Shown here piece by piece: positions 55,713 through 64,000 of a stretch of 64,000 nt of DNA. The stretch is from Patella vulgata (taxonomy: Eukaryota > Mollusca > Gastropoda > Patellidae): assembly GCF_932274485.2 (NCBI RefSeq), contig NC_065885.2:38763062-38827061 (forward strand), in the 5' to 3' direction. The stretch's first letter is position 1, and every line of letters starts with the position of its first letter. Both the position numbers and the translations under genes were made by a program. The notes below the pieces were generated by a model. The model did no database searches. It was given only the letters and a program-made list of their open reading frames with translations, and was not told the origin of the DNA.

Positions 55713-58651
55713 ATGCCCAACTATCGTCTGCATTATTTTGACGTACGAGGTCGCGGTGAAATTATCCGACTTCTCTTCAACGCTGCTGGACAAAAGTTTG
55801 AGGATGTTAGATACACTAAGGAAACCTGGCCCTTATTTAAACCGTGTAAGTATAAAATCTTATTTGGGCTAGGGAATGTACATCGCCGTCATGTTGCACA
55901 TGTCTGACTCAATGGTTGAACAGTCATAACGTAAAAACAGCTGTTCTTTTAGTAACCGTCAAAGCTGATTTTATTTGTAAAAGTATGAATTTATGTAAGA
56001 CTTCGTTAAATATATCATTCAATTATTCTAAATTCACTAATTATTGAATGGTTAATCGGCATATAAAGGCGATTTCAATTTCCTTGTCGATACAGTTGCC
56101 GGCTTCTTATTTAGAGGGTGTGTGGGAGTGTTTCTTAGCTATTTTGCTAAACTGTAGGGTTTGTGTGGACTGTCTTGCTCGAGGGTCAGATTAGAAAATT
56201 GAAATTGCCAAGACGCAGCGATTTCAGAATTTGTCCACCTGTGTTTTATAACTGTATAAATGGCTTACATGTACTCTAACCCATATAAACCAATTGAGGA
56301 ATTCCTTTATCATTTCTTAATTTCGTCTGTTTCGCCTCTTGATAAAAATTGTATTTCTTCTACTTAAACTATTTTTGGACATCATTATGTATTTTTTTCA
56401 GCAACGCCTTTAGGCCAGTTACCATGTCTTGAAGTAGACGGTACCCTTTATCCACAGTCTGGCGCAATTTACTCTTATTTAGCAAGAGAATTCGGTGAGT
56501 TTGGCTTTTCTGTTTTGCCTTGTTTCCTGTTAAAATAAAGTCTAGATTACAAACTACCACAAATGTATGGTGGCCTTTTAGTGCCATAAGTTCATTTATA
56601 CATTTACCTCATATTATGAGAAATCGCAGTGAAAACTATGATAAATTTTTAAAAAAACATGAAAAATCTTTTCTCTGCGGTGTAAACATTTTCTCCACCG
56701 CCAAGAAAAGTTTTACACCACGGAGAAAAGTTTTTTTTATGTTTTTTTGATTTATCTTAGTTTTCACTGCGATTTCTCATATACGAGGTAAATTTCAAGA
56801 AAAATGTAAAATTCAACGTATGGCCACGGTACAACTGATTGGGTGAACGATATAAAATAGGAAATATAGTTTAAAGTTTAACCAAAGTAGTATAGACCAT
56901 TCTCTGTAAGTAAGCATGAAGGCAGGTTGATCGGCATAAAGATCCAAACTGGCAGTATGTGTATATTGATCTGATATGATGTTCTCGTACTGGAGTTCAG
57001 TATGATTAAACGTATATCTATAATTCGTTCCGTTTCATACTTCACTTACGAATAAATGTTAACATAAACGGCTTTTCGTGAATAGATCGGCAATGTATCC
57101 AATATAATGGTTATGGTTTTGTTGGTTAATTGAAAAATTTATTTTTATTTCAGGGTTATACGGGAAAAATAACATGGAGATTTTTAAAGTTGATATAGTA
57201 ATGAATATTATAAATGACCTGATGCCATTTATTGTCAGTGTTTTTGTCGAGGAAAAAGACGAAGAAAAAAAGGTAACGTCTATTTGTAATATGTGTACGG
57301 TGTACGACCATTCGAGATTGGTTTATATATTATTGAATCTCTTTGATTAACCAATAAGACAGTATAGTTTCCAGTTCTGTAAGTAAGTACACTCGAATGC
57401 ATTTTGAGTATTTACGATAAAACAAAATGTAGCCTAAATTATGTATTGGTCACACAGTAAATCGTAAATCAACAATATGTGATTATGATTTTGGTTTTAA
57501 TCACCTTAGAGACTGCCATATCTAAATTATAGTACAATCCAAAGGAGAATAAATTCAACTGAGATACAGTTTATGTATTTAATTTTGCTGTTTCAGAAAA
57601 CCCTGTTGGAAAAATTACTGAACGATGATGCACCAAAATATCTCGCCCAGCTAGAACACGTGGCTTTACAAAATGGTGGTGCTTACTTCGTTGGAAATTC
57701 AGTAAGTGTTCAAAATAGACGTGGGTGGTGGTGACCTAAAGGGCATTGTTAGTAATCAGAATTTGGTGTCAGAGTATAAATTCGGGACAATTGTTTACGG
57801 TTTTTTTGATCATAAAACTGAAAATTGCATTCTTTTTTAAACGTGGAATGGTAACAAAACAGAACCTATTAAAGATGGTTTAAGAGCTAAATATTTAGAT
57901 ATTTATTCACATGGCAAGCCTATAATCAATTCTCAAGACCATCGGATGGCCGAGACGTAAATGGATTGAAACCCCATCGCCATTAAATTTAAAAATGGAT
58001 AATCTAGACTTAGTCCCCATTGTCAAGTACCGCTGCTACGATAATGCACAATCAATGCCACATCTTCAAACACTGTTAAGATTTCTCAGATTATTATTAA
58101 ATTTTCAATATATTATTTTTCATTGTCTATTTTTGAACTGTTATAGCATGAATGTTCAACTCTTTATCTAAATCTTACAAAATGCATGTTTAATAGCAAG
58201 GAATGTCGTAAACGAGGTAGAGTCGTGTCTAGAGAACACTCACACCAATGATATTTTCAAGGTTAATACATAAGTTCACATAGATAACAAATTGAAGGTT
58301 ATATTAAAGAGGTGCTATCACTTTTACCAAGAAAATAAATGTAATTAACTTACAAAATAACCCTAGGCTCGCCTAATGACTTACTTATGGTAAAATATGT
58401 TGTCGGAGCATTTGTTAAACTACGGAAAATTTACTAAAACATTTGTACGAGACGGTTTAAATCTGAAAGCTATAATGCCACATTAAACTGTTTTTCAGTT
58501 AACCCTTGCTGACCTGGCTGTATTTGATTTAACAGATAACTTATTACAGTTTAAGCCAGATATTCTCTCAACGTTTCCACTTATTGTAAACAACCGAAAA
58601 GTTGTGGAAACAAGTCCAGCATTAGCAAGTTATCTTAAAACAAGAAAATAA
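55713..58651 (+). CDS. Sigma-class glutathione S-transferase 2 (S-crystallin/HPGDS-like)
   Basis: Five exons: 55713-55845, 56402-56494, 57154-57272, 57597-57701, 58499-58651; 200 residues. The start [20 protein letters not shown] is very close to vertebrate HPGDS (MPNYKLTYF), with catalytic Tyr8. [13 protein letters not shown] gives the cis-proline loop, and [14 protein letters not shown] the glutathione contact. The C-terminal domain has [44 protein letters not shown] and ends SYLKTRK. All splice sites are GT/AG. Exon lengths and phases equal those of GST1 (32841-40092), 15.6 kb upstream on the same strand; the mobile composite at 41-51 kb lies between them. Acts as a cytosolic dimer by family knowledge; substrate unknown. 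Intron 2 carries a foldback. Confidence 0.95.
56598..56795. mobile_element. Foldback in GST2 intron 2
   Basis: 'tacctcatattatgagaaat' and 'cgcagtgaaaact' on the left are mirrored by 'agttttcactgcg' and 'atttctcatatacgaggta' on the right. A second inner stem, 'cttttctctgcggtgtaaa' against 'tttacaccacggagaaaag', lies nearer the centre. Arms are about 85 bp with a short centre. No coding sequence. Confidence 0.75.
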
Positions 58652-59070
58652 AACAGTTTACTTGTATGAAATAAACTTGTCAATGTTTTCATTTTGTATG
58701 GATTATTGGTTTTGAGTCCTACTAAATATAATCACCGACAAGAACCGACAACGGCTTAGGTCAATGTCCCACAAGTATTGCGAAATAAAAGTGAGACCTG
58801 CAAGGAAAGATAATGTTATAGATATGTATACTCTACACATCATATCCCAAAAAAAAAAAATGATTATGGACAAAATTATGGATAAGTGAAATTGACGGGG
58901 ATTAGTAAGACCATTTTTTGCAAGATTTCAATTATCCATAATTTTATCAATTTTTATATGAAACAATTTAAGTAGAATATACTTATCATTAACATAAATT
59001 TTCTTGTTGAAAAGTTTTCGCAATATTTTGGGCGCTATTAACAAAACACACCTGTCGCTAACTTTTCGCA
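58652..59070. other. GST2 3' flank
   Basis: The AATAAA-like 'aataaaac' overlaps the stop region and 'gaaataaacttg' follows near 58669, a likely polyadenylation signal. Otherwise AT-rich with nothing recognised. Confidence 0.45.
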
Positions 59071-60084
59071 ATACTTAAGAGCCATTACACGAGAAAACCA
59101 TGCAGAAGGTTCGAAGGTGGGGGTCGGCCGATTGAGTTCATATTTACAGGGTTTGGTCGACCCATCGAGCGTACTCCACAACCAAAATCGCCGATTTTAG
59201 AAATCAACCGTTTCTGAGATACAGCCCGATTACGTTTTTCGGCTAATTTTCGCCATTTTCCCGTCAAATTTCGACCATTTTTGTAGCATTGCTATAGCCG
59301 TTAATCGACCAATGGCGAACTAAGTTTTGGTTGGTGATTATAGTCCGGGTCTCACCTTACCATATTATAATGGTCACCCTGTGCAACCTCTCTTTCCGTA
59401 GGTGTCATGACACTACACAAAATACGTGTCTGCAGACACCGATAACTCCACTGGAGCAGGGTTTACGATAAAAGTGGAAATCGTTTTATTTGCAGCTTGA
59501 CCTGTTCTAACAACATAAAAAATAAAATCGTTGTCAACTAACCTTCAACAGTATGAAAATTTGTGTCGAAAGTTGCGAAATTGTCACTTTTTGCGTCGAA
59601 TTTCCGGACATGTCCTACGCTATTTCATCAATCTAGTCTTGAACAGAGGTCATTGCTTCTCTTTTGTAGGACTATTTATCAATCCAATAAGAGTGAGTAT
59701 CAACCTTATCTACGTGATTACCTCGGTTGTTTCTCCATTGCCGGACAATTTAATCTCATTAATATCAACCGACAGCACGTAGAAACTAGTCCTTGATGTC
59801 ACATATTATCCTGATAGTATATAACATCCTATTAAACCTTTAACATATTTTCCGTAATGAAACTACTTCTTTTAAGACACCATATATAAATTCCCATCTA
59901 CAGTGGCACTTTCCCGCGATCTCGATTATCGCACGAAAATCGCTTACCATATAAGGCAGTGCTTACTACGAAACTACTGTATGTGTTATATGTTAACGGT
60001 GTCGTTCGCCATATGCTAAAGTTCTGTATGTCTTTTAGAAGCGATTTAACTATCAATGTAATTTTAAAATACCATTTTACGAAA

Positions 60085-60265
60085 ATGATTTGACATCACC
60101 ACAAGTAATTCTCATTTCGGACGTCTTTCTTTCATTTGCTGCCGTATAAACAAAGACTCGTAATTTTGGAGGAATATTACTGCCGTGAATTTGATTGAAG
60201 CAGGCACGGATCGGCAAATTTCATTCTATCGTATTACGAAAGCACGTAATTTTGTAGGAATATTA
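60085..60265 (+). repeat. Direct repeat, copy 1 (pair with 61523-61705)
   Basis: 'tttgacatcac', 'ttctcatttcgga', 'catttgctgccgtataaac', 'gaatattactgc', 'gatcggcaa' and 'cacgtaattttgta' recur in order at 61523-61705. The modular TIR repeat lies between the copies. 'gaataccgtacgggaatta' after copy 1 recurs at about 62053. Confidence 0.7.
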
Positions 60266-60304
60266 CTGACATAAATTTGAATACCGTACGGGAATTAAAT
60301 AATG

Positions 60305-61447
60305 AATAAGCGATTGCCATGCAAGATACGCCCACATTTTTGAAGAGATGGACAGAGAACAAGCAAAATAAAAAGCAATTTTTCGTACAATCAGGGGCCA
60401 TCAGCCAGTATGTTACAGTCCGACATGCGACAATATCAAAAGGAACCAAGATTTTTGGGATATAAAAGTATATATAAAAGTTTTATCAAGTTGAATAAAA
60501 ATTGTGACATCAAGAGGGACTACAAGCTAAAAAAAACCGTGATTTTTTGTATATTCAGGGGTCATAACTCAGGAAGTTACGGTGTGATATGAGCGAATAT
60601 CGAACGGAACCGAGATCTTTGCAATATAAACATACATTTTAAGTTTTATCAAATTCGGATAAAAAATTATGTTCTCTAGAGTGTCCACTCTCTTGGAGTT
60701 ACATATTTTTACACTATTTGCGTATGAGGAGCAGCCATTTTGTCCAGCAGTTTCGGTCCGATTTTCATGAAATTCGAACTTAGTCGTCATTAAGGCGTAA
60801 CGGTGATATATTGAAACGATTTTTATAATCGGATAAAAATTATGACATCTAGAAGAACTTCAAAAATCGGGGGCCATATTCCACGAAGTTACGGTGAGAT
60901 ATGCGCGAATATCGACAGGGACCGAGATCTTTGGGATCTAAACATGTATTCAAATCTCATCAAAATCATACAAAAATTGTAACCTCGAGCGTGTCCACAA
61001 CCCTGGAATTACATACTTTTACACTATTATATGGGCCATAATCCAGGACGTTAACGTCCGATATGCGGGAATATCGAAAGGAACTGAGATCTACGGGTTA
61101 TAAACACACCTTTTAAGTTTCATCAAAATCGGATAAAAATTGTGAACTCCAGAGCCCACAAGCTAAAAACATAATTTTTCGTAAAATCGGGGGTCATAGT
61201 CTACGAAGTTACGGTCCGATACATGCCAATATCGAAAGTAAGCGAGATCTTACGGACATAAACCTATATTTCAAGTTTTGTTGAAAGTGGATAAAAATTG
61301 TTACCTGTATTATAGGGTGTCCATAAACAAATTGTGGACGGACGGGCGGACAGGGGCGACGACAATATACGTCCACACGAAAATGTGGAAGGATGGACGG
61401 ACTGGGGCGACGACAATATACGCCCACACGAAAATGTAGGCGTACAA
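60305..61447 (-). mobile_element. TIR-bounded modular repeat, long copy
   Basis: Starts with 'gcaagatacgcccacatttt' (about 60319) and ends with the opposite terminus, which is itself doubled ('gacaatatacgtccacacga' at about 61365 and a second version at about 61416). Between them are about six diverged modules ('tcgtacaatcaggggcc', 'ggaagttacggt', 'gaaccgagatctttg', 'taagttttatcaaa', 'attgtga' etc.) and a variant block with 'agcagccattttgtccagca'. It is the longest copy with both ends in the window. Confidence 0.8.
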
Positions 61448-61522
61448 AAATAGTGACGTGTTTCTATTTTTATTACGTGCGGATCTGAATATTTTGTCGA
61501 CATTTTATAAAGAAAAAAACGA

Positions 61523-61705
61523 TGTTTTGACATCACAAACTATTCTTATTTCGGAAGTTCTTCATTCATTTGCTGTCGTATAAACGAAGACACGTTATTT
61601 TGAAAGAATATTACTGCTGTGAATTTGAAGCCGAAGCAGGATCGGCAAGCTTTCATTCAATCAATGTATTACGAAAACACGTAATTTTGTACGAATATAA
61701 ATAAA
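61523..61705 (+). repeat. Direct repeat, copy 2
   Basis: See copy 1 at 60085-60265; same blocks in the same order, diverged. Confidence 0.7.
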
Positions 61706-62079
61706 ATAAAACCAAGTACGAACAATCGAAACCATAAGACAGAATTCGAAGTCCTAAAAAACGTTATAGGCAAAATAGTGTTCTCAAGCAAAATAGTGTA
61801 ATCAGCAAATGGACTGCTCCTCGTGTACAAAATACACGACAAACAGTGGTAACAGGTGTCCGGAAGAGTAAGCTTACCCTGCCTGGCGCCACACCCGCCA
61901 TAGCTGCATCCAAACTATTAGGCGAAATGTCGGTAAAATAGCGTGATTGGCCAATGAACTATCGGTATGCAAAATGCACGCGATGAACTGTGTTAACGAT
62001 GTAGTAGACATTATCAGGGAGACAGTAATAGTATACGTGTCAATTAATAAATTTGAATACCATACGGGAATTAGATAGA

Positions 62080-62145
62080 ATGAATGGAATGAAATGGGGT
62101 TTGACGTCCTACTATTCTGCTTCAACTGGGCTAATGAAGACGGGA
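62080..62145 (-). repeat. SINE tail fragment (minus)
   Basis: 'gaatgaaatggggtttgacg' and 'ctgggctaatgaagacggg' are the reverse complement of the CATTTCATTTC-tailed SINE end. The rest of the SINE is missing. Confidence 0.7.
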
Positions 62146-63394
62146 GAATTAAATATCAAAAATATCGAGGTGCACATATTGTTATTACGTATACGGGATT
62201 TGAATATTTTGTTGACACGTGATTTTTAATTGTGGTATGAATCCGTCTGCTAAAATAACGGTCAGGGTTATGCCCCTTTACTTTCGGTAAAATGTCCGAC
62301 AAGGAATTTTTTGAAATCCTAACTCTTAACTCATTTGTTTTTCGATATTTTCGAATGAGATATGGTTTGTTGATAGAGCAACGTGTGAACTTCTAATTGC
62401 ATGTATCCCTGATGACCTCGCGAGTGAAGGTCACGGTCAAGGTCAAATAGGCGATTTTCATGGAAATTGGGTCTGTTTTGCTTAATTGTCGACTTTCATC
62501 ATTTGAATTGAAATTTCTCATTTTTTAATAGAAAAAAAAATATTTAAATAATCACGATCGACATTTTAGATCGAGAATTTGCGAAAATCCAAATTCACTG
62601 TGAGACGCCATCTTGGATTTGTAGACTGGATACCAAACCACACCGAGACTGAATATTTTGGCAAAGCGGGTTGAAGGGGAGCTGGAGTTGATATATTGAC
62701 CCTTTGAATAACAGGAATAACAATATAGGCGATTGGGTACCTGAATAATCCGCCGATGTATCCCCATAAAAACTGTAACTTGGTAACTTTCGACATGAAT
62801 TTTCATACTGTTGCATGTTAGCTGACAAAGATTTTATTTCTTATGTTGTTAGAATTGGTCAAGCTGCAAATAAATTGATTTTAATTTTTATCGCAAACCC
62901 TGCTCCTGTGGAGTTATCGCGATCTGAAGATAAGGTACATTTCAGGTATCTCTAGACACGTATTTTGTGTAATCTCCTGACACCTATGGAAAATGAATTT
63001 GAACCGGGTTACCATGATAATGTGATCGGGTAAGACCCCGACTATCACGAACAACCAAAACCTAGTTCTCCATGGTCATGTAACAGCGGTAGTAGTGCGA
63101 CAAAAATAGCTAAAATTTCGCCTAAAAATGGCAAAAATCAGCCGAAAAACGTAATCGGCCAGTATCTCGGAAACGGTTGATTTCTGAAATCGGCGATTTT
63201 GGCTAGGGAGTAGGCTCGATGGGTCTACCAAACCCTATGAATATGAACTAAAATGGCCGACCCCCACCTTCGAACATCTGCATGATATTGCATGGTTTTC
63301 TCGTGGAATGGCTCTTAACACGCTATTGACAAAAGAAATGCTCTTGTCGATTATTAGTAGGACATGAATATAAGTGGTGGTGTTTATATTTTTG

Positions 63395-63565
63395 TCCTGG
63401 ATGATAATGAATACACGGGACCTCCGGCTTTAGTCCTATACGAACGACCAGGTGCGGATTCTTACCAGCCCCCCACCCCCACCCCGTTCTGCACCACTGA
63501 CAAGGATAAACCAAACTGCAAAATCCCAGGGAACTTTCTCAGCCAGCGCCTTACTCAATAATGGG
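63395..63565 (-). repeat. Diverged SINE head and body (minus)
   Basis: 'gaatacacgggacctccgg', 'gcaccactgacaagg', 'gggaactttctcagccagcg' and 'ccttactcaataat' mirror the SINE order (body then head on the minus strand). A C-rich insertion (63468-63485) is present. Confidence 0.6.
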
Positions 63566-63613
63566 TTTCAACGCACACGATATAAAGAATCATAAATAGT
63601 CTACAATTTGTTT

Positions 63614-64000
63614 TTATACGCCCACATTTTCATGTCGACGTATCATGCCGTCGCCCCTGTCCATCCGGACGTCCGTCTGTCCGTCCACAATTTGTTTGTG
63701 GACACTCTACAGGTCACAATTCTTATCCGATTTAGACGAAACTTTAAATATAGGTTTATCTGCAAAAGATCTAGGCTGCTTTCGATATTGGCATGTATCG
63801 GATCGAAACTTTATGGATTATGGCCCCTGTTTGTACGAAAAGTCGCGTTTTTAGCTTGTGGACCCTATAGAGGTCACAATTTTTATCCAATTTTGTTGAA
63901 ACTTGAAATGTAGGTTTATAACCTAAAGATCTCGGTTCCTTTCGATATTCGCGTATATTGTAAAGTAAATTCCTGAATTATGGCCCCTGATCGCGTTTTT
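63614..64000 (+). mobile_element. TIR-bounded modular repeat, cut by window end
   Basis: Begins 'ttatacgcccacattttcat', then 'gtcgacgtatcatgccgtcg', 'cccctgtccatccggacgtc', and modules with 'aggtcacaat' at 63711 and 63871, exactly 160 bp apart. The far end lies outside the window. Confidence 0.85.

Larger units (their letters stand above)
59075..63318. mobile_element. Large inverted repeat (about 4.2 kb) with 520-550 bp arms
   Basis: The left arm (59075-about 59595) and right arm (about 62765-63318) are diverged reverse complements. Shared blocks: 'ttaagagccatt', 'cacgagaaaaccatgca', 'ttcgaaggtgggggtcggcc', 'cgattacgtttttcggct', 'acacaaaatacgtgtct', 'caacagtatgaaaatt' and 'tgtcgaaagtt'. The 3.2-kb interior holds a modular TIR repeat (60305-61447), a pair of direct repeats (60085-60265 and 61523-61705) and a SINE tail. 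No transposase recognised. Confidence 0.75.

Noticed and set aside
55713-55907. GST2 exon 1 reading through as a 64-residue protein
   Set aside because: A proper GTAAG donor at 55846 in the family's usual position shows that the rest is intron.

Overview
This is an animal nuclear window, most likely from a mollusc and probably a gastropod. It carries four host loci in an AT-rich, repeat-dense background. Two sigma-class GST genes of the S-crystallin/HPGDS type, an Eph receptor kinase, a Nipped-B/NIPBL cohesin loader and tRNA-derived SINEs all fit a lophotrochozoan. The species call is inference.

Layout. 1-8373 (+): the 3' part of an Eph receptor tyrosine kinase gene (juxtamembrane, kinase and SAM exons, terminal PDZ ligand), with introns carrying a tandem repeat, a SINE piece and a perfect palindrome. 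8374-22140: 3' UTR/intergenic DNA with a TIR-bounded modular repeat, two LINE reverse-transcriptase fragments (12.1-13.1 kb and 20.7-21.4 kb, both minus), a Penelope-like fragment, SINEs, foldbacks and a minisatellite. 22353-28181 (+): a full-length NIPBL/Nipped-B reading frame of 1942 codons in one exon. 28182-32800: SINEs, then a Tc1/mariner element (30128-31579) and a modular TIR repeat nested between diverged inverted flanks. 32841-40092 (+): five-exon sigma GST gene 1, whose 3.5-kb second intron holds a foldback with a nested TIR element. 41119-41270: an orphan copy of the last GST exon. 41311-50820: two nearly identical Penelope-like elements in opposite orientation around a DIRS-like element, with (TA)n at both outer ends and hammerhead-ribozyme-like motifs in both Penelope 3' ends. 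50.9-55.4 kb: foldbacks and SINEs with clear target-site duplications. 55713-58651 (+): five-exon sigma GST gene 2, with exon lengths identical to gene 1. 59.1-63.3 kb: a large inverted repeat with a modular TIR element inside. 63.6-64 kb: a further modular TIR copy cut by the window end.

The host genes have unrelated roles: Eph in cell-contact signalling, NIPBL in cohesin loading, and the GST pair in glutathione conjugation or isomerisation (or a lens-protein-like role). Only the GSTs form a local family by tandem duplication. The most notable material is the mobile DNA: the PLE-DIRS-PLE inverted composite with ribozyme-like ends, and a dispersed family with 'ATACGCCCACATTTT' termini and variable numbers of roughly 155-160 bp internal modules. 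Exon boundaries were placed by eye from GT/AG sites, phase and family homology. No alignment or database search was run.
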